Source of the DNA: Bacteroidia bacterium
Lineage (GTDB): Bacteria; Bacteroidota; Bacteroidia; B-17B0; Aurantibacillaceae
Length of the DNA: 44,349 nt
Direction of reading: 5' to 3'
Assembly: GCA_018000995.1 (NCBI GenBank)
Contig: JAGNIU010000026.1
Coordinates: forward strand, 1-44,349
A program made the translations under genes and the position numbers. Under the pieces are notes generated by a model. The model saw nothing but the letters and a program-made list of their open reading frames with translations. It was not told the DNA's origin and ran no database searches. Below, piece after piece: positions 9,942 through 18,953 of the stretch; positions within the stretch are counted from its first letter, which is position 1, and each line of letters starts with the position of its first letter.

Positions 9942-12836
9942 ATGAAACAACTACTTTCTATACTCATTTTTATTTCTGCTTTTATAAAAGCCCACAACCC
10001 CTCAATAATCTTTAAAGAAAATAAAGGTCAGTGGCCCGAGAAAGTTTTGTTTGGGGCGGATATTTTTAATACGCAATTCTATATCAATAAAAACTCGTTC
10101 AATTATTGTGTTTACAGTTATGCCGATTTAAAAAGAGGAGAAGAACTTCATCATACGTCTCCCGGAAAAAATTCCACTTTACACGGACATAATTACGAAG
10201 TAAATTTTGTTGGTGCTGATTTAAATAAAGTATCTAAATCAAAAGAACAACCTGAGTATTACAATTATTTTTTAGGAAACAACCGCAGTAAATGGGCTAA
10301 TAATGTAAAAGCGTTTGAAGATTTACTATTTAATGAAGTGTATGAAGGCATTGATTTAAAAGTTTACAGCAATAAATTGAATTTGAAATATGATTTCATT
10401 GTAAAACCAAATGCCAATGTAAATTCGATTAAACTAAATTATAATTACACAGACGGAATCGAAATAATAAATAACGAATTAGTTGTAAAAACATCTGTCG
10501 GAAATATTATTGAGCAAGAACCTTTTGCTTATCAAATAATAAACGGAAAACAAACTCGGGTGAATTGTAAATATACATTGCTTAGTAATTATAGCGTTGG
10601 CTTTACTTTCCCCAACGGCTATAATAAAAGCTACGAATTAGTAATTGATCCTACTGTTGTTGTTTGTTCTTACTCTGGTTATACAGGTCAGGCAGATAAT
10701 TCTGCTTGCGGTTATGATGCTAGTGGTAATATTTTCGTTGCCGGTTACTGCAGAAACGGTTATCCAACAAGTGTTGGTGCTTTTTCTTCAACCTATTCTG
10801 GTTATTATGACATTATTTTGTCTAAATATGATCCTATTGGGTCGGTAAAATTATTTGCTACTTATTTGGGTGGTGATTCTTTAGATTTTCCCGATGAGAT
10901 AATTGTAAAAAATGATCAAATTACAATTTTAAGTGCTACTCAATCTGACAATTTTCCTCATACTTCAACAGCTTATGATACAACTAGAAATGGAATGACT
11001 GACTTCGCCTTAACAAAATTTAATGGCAGTGGTACAACCCTTATTGGTTCAACTTATGTTGGAGGTTCAAAAACAGATGGTGGCGGGTACTTCGGTTATC
11101 CCAGTATCGGCGGCGTAGATGCCTCTCGAAATGTAGAAATGGTAATAGATACTTCAGGTAACGTTTATGTACTTGGAAATACTGTATCAACAGATTTTCC
11201 AACTACTACTGGTGCTATTTCATCATCACTTCAGGGTACTACCGATGCTTGCGTTTTTAAATTAGACAATACGCTTAGCAATTTAGTATGGAGTACTTAT
11301 ATTGGTGGTAGTAAGGATGAATTAGGCAAGGGGCTTCGTCTTGATGGTTCAGGTGGAATTTATTTATGCGGAACAACAACAAGTACAAATTTTCCAACTA
11401 CTACAGGAGTAATTTCTCAAACTAAAAACGGTGGCATTTCTTCAAGTGATTTATTCTTAATTCATATTAATTCTACTGGAACAGGAGTAATAGCTTCAAC
11501 TTATATAGGAACAACCGGATCTGATTACGCCGGTTTAATGGATATTGATCAAAACAATAATATTTATATGTTGGGGTACGCTACGCCCGGAACTTTCACT
11601 TCCTCACCAGGTGTTTACAGTAATGCAAATGGGTGGAACACTATTCACAAAATTAACTCATCTTTAACGAGTATTATTTTTAAAACAAAATATGGAAATG
11701 CAATACCGCCGATTATGCCTGCGCCTAGCCCATATTTATTTCACACTGCTTTTCGGGTGGATAGTTGTGAGAATTTATATATAGCTGGTTTTGCAGAGAA
11801 TGTGCTACCTACAACAGCGAATCAATTACAACCATTTGCTGGTGGAATTCAAGATATCTATATTGCACAATTCAACGCTAATTGTTCTTCATTAAAATTT
11901 GCTTCCTTTTGGGGTGGAGCTAAATCAGCTTTTACTTACGGAGAACATACTGATGGCGGCTTGAGTCAGTTTGATAGTAAAGGACGATTATATCAAGCTT
12001 TATGTTCTAATGGAGGCTTACCAACAACTAGTAATGCATATTGCCAAACTTATGTAGGTTCACCTGGTGACACTGTATGGAACGACGCCTTTGTAAAAAT
12101 TGATTTACAAACATTCATAAACGCAGGTTCATCTTACGGTGCAAATATTACAGGTTGTCCGCCTTTTACACCAACATTTGTAAGTACAACCAATACCGGA
12201 AGTACGTATTGGGATTTAGGGAATGGAGTAACTTCAATTAAAGATACAGTTTCTACTACTTACACAAATTTAGGGACATATAATGTTTTGTTATTGGTAA
12301 CAGATACGACAACATGTAACAGAACAGATTCTATAAAAAGTTTATTAAACGTCATAAACCCAACTGAATTTGATTTAGGAGAAGATATTTTAGCTTGCTT
12401 TGATTCAAAAACTTTATTGAAAGCGAATGTAAACGCGGTAACTTACAGTTGGAGTACCGGACAAACCTTTCCAAATATTTATGTGAATCAATTGGGTTCT
12501 TATACATTAACTATTAATAACGGCGGTTGTAATAGTAGTGATGTTATAAATGTTGTATTAGGAGAAATAAAATTATCAGAACGATTCCCAAATGTGATTA
12601 CACCCAACGGCGACAACATAAATGATTGGATTGATTTTGTAAAATATAATTTTGATGAAGTTGAATTTTACGTGTACGATAGATGGGGTAGGGAACGTTA
12701 CAAAATTACCAAACCCGATGAAAAATGGAACCCAAATGATTTAGATAATGGCACTTATTATTACGTTGCTAATTACAAATCGAGTTGCACAGGGAAGTTT
12801 GGTATGGATAAAGGATTTATAAGTGTGTTTAAATAA
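9942..12836 (+). CDS. Giant exported SBBP/PKD protein with T9SS type B sorting domain (tandem copy 4)
   Basis: This 964-residue protein is the last of the array. It has a signal peptide (1 to about 17), a DUF7948-like module from KENKGQW near 24 to IDPTV near 236, SBBP propeller repeats, a PKD domain from about 737, an Ig-like YSWSTGQ segment, and a type B sorting domain from about 879. It is a clear mosaic: the first 110 residues match copy 1 almost exactly (SYADLK, EELHHTS, KVSKSKE), while the last 130 match copy 2 (YVNQLGSYTLTINNGG, YVYDRWGRERY). This points to recombination or gene conversion. A REP-like pair follows its stop. Confidence 0.9.
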   Translation: MKQLLSILIFISAFIKAHNPSIIFKENKGQWPEKVLFGADIFNTQFYINKNSFNYCVYSYADLKRGEELHHTSPGKNSTLHGHNYEVNFVGADLNKVSKSKEQPEYYNYFLGNNRSKWANNVKAFEDLLFNEVYEGIDLKVYSNKLNLKYDFIVKPNANVNSIKLNYNYTDGIEIINNELVVKTSVGNIIEQEPFAYQIINGKQTRVNCKYTLLSNYSVGFTFPNGYNKSYELVIDPTVVVCSYSGYTGQADNSACGYDASGNIFVAGYCRNGYPTSVGAFSSTYSGYYDIILSKYDPIGSVKLFATYLGGDSLDFPDEIIVKNDQITILSATQSDNFPHTSTAYDTTRNGMTDFALTKFNGSGTTLIGSTYVGGSKTDGGGYFGYPSIGGVDASRNVEMVIDTSGNVYVLGNTVSTDFPTTTGAISSSLQGTTDACVFKLDNTLSNLVWSTYIGGSKDELGKGLRLDGSGGIYLCGTTTSTNFPTTTGVISQTKNGGISSSDLFLIHINSTGTGVIASTYIGTTGSDYAGLMDIDQNNNIYMLGYATPGTFTSSPGVYSNANGWNTIHKINSSLTSIIFKTKYGNAIPPIMPAPSPYLFHTAFRVDSCENLYIAGFAENVLPTTANQLQPFAGGIQDIYIAQFNANCSSLKFASFWGGAKSAFTYGEHTDGGLSQFDSKGRLYQALCSNGGLPTTSNAYCQTYVGSPGDTVWNDAFVKIDLQTFINAGSSYGANITGCPPFTPTFVSTTNTGSTYWDLGNGVTSIKDTVSTTYTNLGTYNVLLLVTDTTTCNRTDSIKSLLNVINPTEFDLGEDILACFDSKTLLKANVNAVTYSWSTGQTFPNIYVNQLGSYTLTINNGGCNSSDVINVVLGEIKLSERFPNVITPNGDNINDWIDFVKYNFDEVEFYVYDRWGRERYKITKPDEKWNPNDLDNGTYYYVANYKSSCTGKFGMDKGFISVFK

Positions 12837-12843
12837 CATGGGA

Positions 12844-12927
12844 GGTGCCTTCGACTACGCTCAGGCACCAGTTCTCTGAGATGAAATTTATTTTGGAAAC
12901 ACGGTGCCTGAGCGTAGCCGAAGCCAC
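12844..12927. repeat. REP-like palindrome pair, locus B
   Basis: The first palindrome (12844-12869) has perfect 7-base arms GGTGCCT and AGGCACC around TCGACTACGCTC. The second (12903-12927) is in the opposite orientation, with GTGCCT against AGCCAC and thus a mismatched stem, and a core reading TGAGCGTAGCCGA. The pair fills the gap between the convergent tandem copy 4 and the ArsC-like gene, so it could also act as a transcription barrier. No T-run follows either stem. Confidence 0.8.
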
Positions 12928-12930
12928 AAT

Positions 12931-13275
12931 TTACAAAGCCCCCTTCGCCGCCTCAACAACCTTCTTGCTATTCCCAACAAAAATCTCTTTACCAATAAAA
13001 ATGACAGGGCGTTTCAAAAAAGTGTATTCTTCCAAAATTAACTTCTTGTATTCGCTTTCACTTGCAGGTTTTGGATTAAGCGTTTTATATTTTAAAGCCA
13101 CACGACTAAACAACGCTTCATAACTTCCTGCTTTGTCTTTCATCTCAGTTAATTGTCCAGGAGTAATCTTTTCTGTTTTTATATCCTGAAAAACGAACTT
13201 GTGTTTTTCTAATTGTAGGTCTTTTATAATTCTTGCACATGTGCTGCATGAACTTAAATAATAAATCTTTTTCAT
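12931..13275 (-). CDS. ArsC/Spx/YffB family thioredoxin-fold protein
   Basis: This 114-residue protein belongs to the arsenate reductase ArsC-related family. The N-terminal strand is followed by CSTC (Cys10 and Cys13), so it has a CxxC redox motif as in Spx. The C-terminal part has FLKRPVIFIG, where the Arg-Pro pair matches the conserved active-site loop of ArsC-like proteins. It could be an arsenate or glutathione-linked reductase, or a redox regulator of the Spx type; sequence alone does not decide. It is transcribed convergently to the surface-protein array and has no ars genes next to it, which argues against a classical arsenic operon. Confidence 0.82.
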   Translation of the reverse strand: MKKIYYLSSCSTCARIIKDLQLEKHKFVFQDIKTEKITPGQLTEMKDKAGSYEALFSRVALKYKTLNPKPASESEYKKLILEEYTFLKRPVIFIGKEIFVGNSKKVVEAAKGAL

Positions 13276-13308
13276 GTTTCAAATATACATAATGCAAACC
13301 CAAAATGG

Positions 13309-13362
13309 CTCGCAAAGACGCTAAGACGCAGGGAAAACTTTGCGTCTCCGCGTCTTTGCGAG
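13309..13362. repeat. Long dispersed-type hairpin element
   Basis: Perfect 13-base arms CTCGCAAAGACGC (13309-13321) and GCGTCTTTGCGAG (13350-13362) enclose a second 7-bp stem, AGACGCA (13324-13330) with TGCGTCT (13341-13347), and a 10-base loop. The GC-rich sequence is unlike the surrounding AT-rich spacer. It is not followed by a T-run on the plus strand, so it looks like a mobile palindromic element and not a terminator. Confidence 0.7.
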
Positions 13363-13372
13363 AAAACCATAA

Positions 13373-13404
13373 AAGAAAAACCCCCACATTTCTGCGAGGG
13401 CTTT
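13373..13404 (-). terminator. Probable clpC terminator
   Basis: On the minus strand, AAAG is followed by CCCTCGC, a short loop, then GTGGGGG and a T-run (TTTTTC). The stem is seven pairs including two G-T pairs. It lies about 67 bases after the clpC stop and is well placed to end the clpC transcript. Confidence 0.6.
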
Positions 13405-13420
13405 AATTTATCGTCAAGCG

Positions 13421-13463
13421 GTGGCTGAGCTGCTTGTGTGTAAGTTCGTGCGAGTCGAAGCCA
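13421..13463. repeat. Degenerate REP-like element with extended centre
   Basis: GTGGCTGAGC at the left and GAGTCGAAGCCA at the right match the ends of the REP-like family in this window. About 20 extra bases separate them, so the usual short core is replaced. It sits between the clpC stop and its probable terminator. Confidence 0.45.
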
Positions 13464-13470
13464 ATGTTGT

Positions 13471-16023
13471 TTAAGCTTTATCTTCTTTCTTACCTTTTTT
13501 TCCTTTAGGTTTATGAGTGACTACGGTAATTAATTCTTTTTCTTTATCGTAATCCACTTCAATTTCATCACCTTCAGCTAAATTGTTTTTAATGATTTCT
13601 TCAGCCATTGGATCTTCAAGGTATTTTTGAATAGCGCGTTTTAGTGGACGAGCTCCGTATTGTACATCGTAACCTTTTTCTACAATATAATCTTTAGCTG
13701 CATCAGTAATTTTAATTTGGAAGCCTAAAGAGTTTACACGTCCGAATAAATTTCCTAATTCAATATCAATAATCTTGTGAATGTCTTCTCTGCTTAAAGA
13801 GTTAAACATGACCACATCATCAATACGATTTAAGAATTCAGGAGCAAAGGCTTTCTTCAATGCACTTTCAACAACACCTTTACTGTGATCATCAGCACCT
13901 TCAGTTTTTGCTGAAGTTCCAAATCCAACACCTTGTCCGAAATCTTTTAATTGACGTGCGCCAATGTTAGAAGTCATAATGATGATTGTATTTTTGAAAT
14001 CAATTTTACGTCCTAAGCTATCCGTTAACATACCGTCATCTAATACTTGTAATAACATATTAAATACGTCAGGATGCGCTTTTTCAATCTCATCTAATAA
14101 CACAACAGAGTAGGGACGACGACGAACTTTTTCAGTTAATTGTCCACCTTCTTCGTAACCAACATATCCCGGAGGCGCTCCAATTAAACGGGTAACAGCA
14201 AATTTCTCCATGTATTCACTCATGTCAATACGAATCAATGCTTCATCATTATCAAATAAGTGACGCGCTAATACTTTTGCTAATTGCGTTTTACCAACAC
14301 CGGTTGGACCTAAGAAAATAAATGAACCAATTGGTTTATTCGGATCTTTTAATCCGGCACGGTTACGTTGAATTGCTTTCACCACTTTTAAAAGCGCAGC
14401 ATCTTGTCCGATTACTTTACCTTTTAAAAGTTCGTTCATCTTCACAAGCTTGTCGCTTTCGTTTTGGTTTACACGCTGAACAGGAACTCCGCTCATCATA
14501 CTTACCACTTCAGCAACATTATCTTCCGATACTGTAACTCGATTTTGTTTTGTTTCTTCTTCCCAAGCTTTTTTCGCTGTTTCTAATTGAGCTTGTAATT
14601 GTTTTTCAGTATCACGAAGTTTTGCTGCCTCTTCATATTTTTGAGAGCGTACTACTTGATTCTTTAATTCTTTAATGTCCTCCATTTTTTTCTCAAGTTC
14701 CAAAACATTTTGAGGGACATTAATATTTGTGATATGAACACGAGAACCAGCTTCATCTAAAGCATCAATCGCTTTATCCGGTAAATGACGATCGGTAATG
14801 TAACGAGCGGTTAGCATTACACAAGCTTTAATAGCTTCGTCGGTATAAGTTACATTGTGATGTTCTTCGTATTTACCTTTAATGTTATTTAAAATTTGTA
14901 ATGTTTCATCCGGTGTAGCAGGTTCAACAATTACTTTTTGGAAACGACGCTCTAAGGCTCCGTCTTTTTCAATATACTGACGGTATTCATCAAGCGTTGT
15001 TGCACCAATACATTGTATTTCACCACGAGCTAAAGCTGGTTTGAACATATTGCTTGCATCTAACGATCCGCTCGCACCACCAGCGCCGATAATTGTATGA
15101 ATTTCATCAATGAATAAAATTACATCAGGAGATTTTTCCAATTCATTCATTACCGCTTTCATTCGCTCTTCAAATTGTCCACGGTATTTTGTACCCGCAA
15201 CTAAAGAAGCTAAATCTAAAGTAACAACACGTTTTCCGAAGAGAACACGTGATACTTTGCGTTGAACAATTCTTAAAGCTAAACCTTCAGCGATAGATGA
15301 TTTACCTACACCGGGTTCACCAATTAAAATTGGATTATTCTTTTTACGACGCGATAAGATTTGAGAAACACGTTCTATTTCTTTCTCACGTCCAACTACA
15401 GGGTCTAATTTGCCATCTTCGGCCATCTTAGTCAAATCCCTGCCAAAGTTGTCTAAAACCGGCGTTTTTGATTTGCTCTCGCCTTGTTTTTTGGTAGAGC
15501 CGCCTTGTCCGCCACTTCCGCCACCTGTAAATCCGGTTTCTTCACCTTCATCATCATCGGCTGCCGTGTTTTCAATTTTATGAGGATTATCCATAAATAC
15601 TTCCAATTCTGCTCTAACAGCTTCGTAATCTACACCCACTTTTAATAAAGCTTTAGAAACTACATTATCGGCATCTTTTAAAATACAAAGCAATAAATGC
15701 TCTGTGCCAATTTGTACCGATTTAAAAGTTTTAGCTTCCAAATATGTCAGCTTTAATGTCTTTTCGGCTTGTTTTACTAATGGGATATTGGCAAGGTTAT
15801 TTGATTTACGAGTGCCTGGCGTTAAACTACCTTCAATATTTTTTCTTAGTTCCTGTGTATCAATAGTAAGTTTTTTTAGTAATCGAATTCCAACACCTTC
15901 ACCGTCACGAATCATTCCTAACATCAAGTGTTCTATGCCTATAAAATCGTGCCCTAATCGTAATGCTTCCTCACGGCTGTAAGTGATTACGTCTTTAACT
16001 CGTGGCGAAAATTTTGCTTCCAT
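13471..16023 (-). CDS. clpC: ATP-dependent Clp protease ATP-binding subunit ClpC
   Basis: ClpC is the Hsp100 unfoldase that feeds substrates to ClpP and aids protein disaggregation. This 850-residue copy has two N-terminal repeats (about 1-145) and a Gly/Ser-rich linker near 165-180. The first AAA domain has Walker A GEPGVGKS at 235-242 and FIDEIH near 304. A UVR-type coiled middle (about 440-480) precedes the second AAA domain, with GPTGVGKT at 572-579, pore GYVG at 619-622 and LLDEIEKAH near 642. The start at MEAKFS (16023) is chosen because the upstream in-frame ATG at 16053 adds a non-family leader and would lie inside the promoter dyad. It is divergent from gyrA. Confidence 0.95.
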   Translation of the reverse strand: MEAKFSPRVKDVITYSREEALRLGHDFIGIEHLMLGMIRDGEGVGIRLLKKLTIDTQELRKNIEGSLTPGTRKSNNLANIPLVKQAEKTLKLTYLEAKTFKSVQIGTEHLLLCILKDADNVVSKALLKVGVDYEAVRAELEVFMDNPHKIENTAADDDEGEETGFTGGGSGGQGGSTKKQGESKSKTPVLDNFGRDLTKMAEDGKLDPVVGREKEIERVSQILSRRKKNNPILIGEPGVGKSSIAEGLALRIVQRKVSRVLFGKRVVTLDLASLVAGTKYRGQFEERMKAVMNELEKSPDVILFIDEIHTIIGAGGASGSLDASNMFKPALARGEIQCIGATTLDEYRQYIEKDGALERRFQKVIVEPATPDETLQILNNIKGKYEEHHNVTYTDEAIKACVMLTARYITDRHLPDKAIDALDEAGSRVHITNINVPQNVLELEKKMEDIKELKNQVVRSQKYEEAAKLRDTEKQLQAQLETAKKAWEEETKQNRVTVSEDNVAEVVSMMSGVPVQRVNQNESDKLVKMNELLKGKVIGQDAALLKVVKAIQRNRAGLKDPNKPIGSFIFLGPTGVGKTQLAKVLARHLFDNDEALIRIDMSEYMEKFAVTRLIGAPPGYVGYEEGGQLTEKVRRRPYSVVLLDEIEKAHPDVFNMLLQVLDDGMLTDSLGRKIDFKNTIIIMTSNIGARQLKDFGQGVGFGTSAKTEGADDHSKGVVESALKKAFAPEFLNRIDDVVMFNSLSREDIHKIIDIELGNLFGRVNSLGFQIKITDAAKDYIVEKGYDVQYGARPLKRAIQKYLEDPMAEEIIKNNLAEGDEIEVDYDKEKELITVVTHKPKGKKGKKEDKA

Positions 16024-16041
16024 AATAGTTCTTTTTAAATT

Positions 16042-16066
16042 AGTATAGCACATACTGTGCCATACT
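16042..16066. promoter_or_regulatory. Dyad operator candidate upstream of clpC
   Basis: AGTATAGCACA (16042-16052) and TGTGCCATACT (16056-16066) form an inverted repeat, matching at 10 of 11 positions with a 3-base spacer. It starts directly after the clpC -7 box and therefore covers the predicted transcription start, the classic site for a repressor. It differs from CIRCE (TTAGCACTC-N9-GAGTGCTAA) and I do not recognise it as the operator of a known heat-shock regulator. Confidence 0.6.
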
Positions 16067-16074
16067 CAAAAGTA
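16067..16074 (-). promoter_or_regulatory. clpC -7 box
   Basis: On the minus strand this reads TACTTTTG, an exact match to the Bacteroidota -7 consensus TAnnTTTG. It lies 43 bases upstream of the clpC ATG. I see no good -33 TTG at the usual spacing, which would suit a weak or regulated promoter. Confidence 0.6.
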
Positions 16075-16306
16075 AGGTTTAAATAATGTTTTGAACTGAC
16101 ACAAAAAACACTTTTTTTAACAAAAAAAATGTTGATAAGTATTGAGTTCCAATACCGCTTTTTTGGCTAGTTTAGGGGGATGTAAGACGATTTTTATGGT
16201 GTACGATTTTTGTGATTTTTAGGTTTCAAAAGACCGGATTATTCTTCACAAAAAGGAACTTATAAGATCAAAATAATTTATTTAAAAGAAAAGAAACATA
16301 ACGACT

Positions 16307-18853
16307 ATGGCAGACGGAGAGAAAATTATCCCCATTAACATTGAAGATGAAATGAAAACCGCCTACATCGATTATTCGATGTCGGTAATTGTATCGCGTG
16401 CTTTACCAGATGTACGCGACGGTTTAAAACCGGTTCACCGCCGTGTTTTATACGGAATGTTAGAACTAGGATTAATGCACAACAGGCCTTATAAAAAAAG
16501 TGCCCGTATTGTTGGAGAAGTTTTAGGTAAATATCACCCGCATGGTGATGCCAGTGTTTACGATACTATGGTGCGTATGGCTCAAGATTGGAGCTTGCGT
16601 TATATGTTAGTTGACGGACAAGGAAACTACGGAAGTATTGACGGCGATCCTCCTGCAGCAATGCGTTATACTGAAGCACGTATGCGTAAAATTGCAGAAG
16701 AAATTATTGCTGACTTAGAAAAAGACACAGTAGATTTCCGTCCCAATTTTGACGACTCGTTAACGGAGCCGACTGTAATGCCAACGCGTATTCCTAATTT
16801 ATTAGTGAATGGTGCATCAGGAATTGCAGTAGGTATGGCCACTAACATGGCACCACATAACTTAACAGAAATTTGTAACGCTTGTATGGCGTACATCGAT
16901 AACCGTGATATTGATATTGCGGGATTAATGGAGCACGTAAAAGCTCCGGATTTTCCTACCGGTGGAACTATTTATGGTTTTGCAGGTGTGAAAGAAGCTT
17001 TTGAAACCGGACGCGGAAGAATTGTGTTACGTGCAAAAGCAACTATAGAAAATTTTAAAGACAGAGAAAGAATTATCGTTAACGAAATTCCGTATCAGTT
17101 AAACAAAGCGGAAATGATTAAGAAAACCGCTGAGTTAGTAAACGATAAAAAATTAGAAGGTATTTCTGATATCCGTGATGAATCGGATAGAGATGGTATG
17201 CGTATTGTGTACGAATTAAAACGCGATGCAATATCGAATGTTGTATTAAACAACTTATATAAATACACTTCTTTACAAACCTCATTCTCAGTAAATAACA
17301 TTGCTTTAGTAGGTGGTCGTCCAATGATGTTGAATCTAAAAGATCAGATTCATTATTTTATTGAGCACCGTCATGAAGTGGTTGTTCGCCGTACCAAATT
17401 TGATTTGGCTCAAGCTGAAAAACGCGCACACATTTTAGAAGGTTTATTAATTGCTATCGATCATTTAGATCAGGTAATTAAAATTATCCGCGAAAGCGAA
17501 ACGCCTGATACAGCACGTGAAGAATTAATGGCGAATTTCAAATTAAGTGAAATTCAGAGTCGCGCTATTTTAGATATGCGTTTACGTGCTTTAACTGGTC
17601 TTGAAAGAGATAAATTAAAAGGTGAATACGAAGAACTTAAAAAATTAATTGATTATTTAAACAGTATTTTAAATGATGAAGTGTTGCGTTTCAAAATAAT
17701 TAAGGATGAAATTGCTGAGATAAGAGATAAATACGGTGATGCTCGTCGTACCGATATCGTTTTCTCGGGTGATGATATACGTATGGAAGATATGATTGCT
17801 GATGAAGATGTGGTAATCACCATATCTCACATGGGTTATATTAAACGTACTAACCTTGCCGAATACAGAGCGCAGGGTAGAGGAGGAAAAGGAAGTAAAG
17901 GTTCTTCAACCCGTGAAGAAGATTTTATCGAACACATGTTCACCGCTTCAACACATAACTATTTATTGTTGTTCTCCGAAAAAGGACAAGTGTATTGGTT
18001 ACGTGCCTTTGAAATTCCGGAAGGAAATAAAACAAGCAAAGGAAGAGCGATTCAGAATTTATTAAATGTTCAAACAGATGATAAAATTAAAGCATTCATC
18101 AACGTTAAGAATTTAGCTGACGAAGAATACATTAATAATAACTTCATTATTTTATGTACTAAAGAAGGTATCATTAAGAAAACAACTTTAGAAGCATATT
18201 CCCGTCCACGCGCAAACGGTATAAACGCAATTACTATTCGTGAAGGTGATGTTTTATTAGAAGCAGCTTTAACCAATGGTAAAAACGAAATCATGTTAGC
18301 TACTAAATTGGGTAAAGTTTGTCGTTTTAACGAAGAGAAAGTTCGTCCGATGGGACGTAACGCCTCTGGTGTAATTGGTATTGATTTAGCGGATGAAGAA
18401 GGCGACAAAAATGAAGTGATTGGTATGATTTGTATCGATAATCCAAGCGCAAACGTTTTAGTTGTATCTGAAAAAGGATATGGTAAGCGTTCGGAAATTG
18501 ATGAATACCGTATTACAAACCGTGGTGGAAAAGGTGTAAAAACTATAAACATTACCGAGAAAACCGGAAACTTAGTAGCTATTAAATCAGTTACTGATGA
18601 AAACGACTTAATGATTATTACTAAAAACGGAATCACTATCCGTATGAATGTAAAAGATTTAAGGGTAATGGGCCGCGCTACACAAGGTGTAAGGTTAATT
18701 AACATTCAGGATAGCGACGAAATTGCTGCTGTAACCAAAGTTGACCACGAAGAAGAAGTGGAAGGCGGAGAAAACGGTGATACAGTTGTAAATCCGGAGA
18801 TTACACCTGAAAATCCTGAAAATAATACACCAACGGGTGATATCACACAATAA
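16307..18853 (+). CDS. gyrA: DNA gyrase subunit A
   Basis: GyrA is the DNA breaking and rejoining subunit of gyrase. The 848-residue protein has the catalytic Tyr121 in AAMRYTEAR and a C-terminal beta-pinwheel with the GyrA box (GRGGKG near 524-529), which distinguishes it from ParC. An acidic, Pro-rich tail ends the protein. The quinolone-resistance region reads [10 protein letters not shown]; the residue equivalent to E. coli Ser83 is Ala82, while the Asp87 equivalent (Asp86) is kept. It stands as its own unit in divergent orientation to clpC, with a 283-base spacer between the two starts. Confidence 0.97.
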   Translation: MADGEKIIPINIEDEMKTAYIDYSMSVIVSRALPDVRDGLKPVHRRVLYGMLELGLMHNRPYKKSARIVGEVLGKYHPHGDASVYDTMVRMAQDWSLRYMLVDGQGNYGSIDGDPPAAMRYTEARMRKIAEEIIADLEKDTVDFRPNFDDSLTEPTVMPTRIPNLLVNGASGIAVGMATNMAPHNLTEICNACMAYIDNRDIDIAGLMEHVKAPDFPTGGTIYGFAGVKEAFETGRGRIVLRAKATIENFKDRERIIVNEIPYQLNKAEMIKKTAELVNDKKLEGISDIRDESDRDGMRIVYELKRDAISNVVLNNLYKYTSLQTSFSVNNIALVGGRPMMLNLKDQIHYFIEHRHEVVVRRTKFDLAQAEKRAHILEGLLIAIDHLDQVIKIIRESETPDTAREELMANFKLSEIQSRAILDMRLRALTGLERDKLKGEYEELKKLIDYLNSILNDEVLRFKIIKDEIAEIRDKYGDARRTDIVFSGDDIRMEDMIADEDVVITISHMGYIKRTNLAEYRAQGRGGKGSKGSSTREEDFIEHMFTASTHNYLLLFSEKGQVYWLRAFEIPEGNKTSKGRAIQNLLNVQTDDKIKAFINVKNLADEEYINNNFIILCTKEGIIKKTTLEAYSRPRANGINAITIREGDVLLEAALTNGKNEIMLATKLGKVCRFNEEKVRPMGRNASGVIGIDLADEEGDKNEVIGMICIDNPSANVLVVSEKGYGKRSEIDEYRITNRGGKGVKTINITEKTGNLVAIKSVTDENDLMIITKNGITIRMNVKDLRVMGRATQGVRLINIQDSDEIAAVTKVDHEEEVEGGENGDTVVNPEITPENPENNTPTGDITQ

Positions 18854-18903
18854 GTGGTATAACCTCAATTCGATTTTAATTTAATTTAGCAACACAAAAT
18901 AAC

Positions 18904-18935
18904 GAAGTAGTCCCGATAATTTGTCGGGACACTTC
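18904..18935. other. Strong hairpin between gyrA and the M16 gene
   Basis: GTCCCGA (18910-18916) pairs with TCGGGAC (18924-18930), and the flanking GAAGT and ACTTC extend the stem to 12 pairs with one bulged A. It lies 19 bases before the M16 ATG. There is no T-run, so it may be a leader structure or a dispersed palindrome and not an intrinsic terminator. Confidence 0.55.
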
Positions 18936-18953
18936 ATTAAATAAAAAAACAAA

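Noticed and set aside
12845..13123. 92-residue plus-strand frame starting in locus B
   Set aside because: It begins in the palindrome and runs antisense to the ArsC-like gene, with no domain.
12931..13275. Arsenic-resistance operon
   Set aside because: Only an ArsC-like fold is present, with no arsR, arsB or acr3 neighbour.
13145..13387. 80-residue minus-strand frame upstream of the ArsC-like gene
   Set aside because: It runs through the 54-base hairpin and overlaps the start of the ArsC-like gene in another frame.
18070..18705. 211-residue minus-strand frame inside gyrA
   Set aside because: It is antisense to a conserved gene, with a composition expected from reading gyrA codons backwards, and has no recognisable domain.
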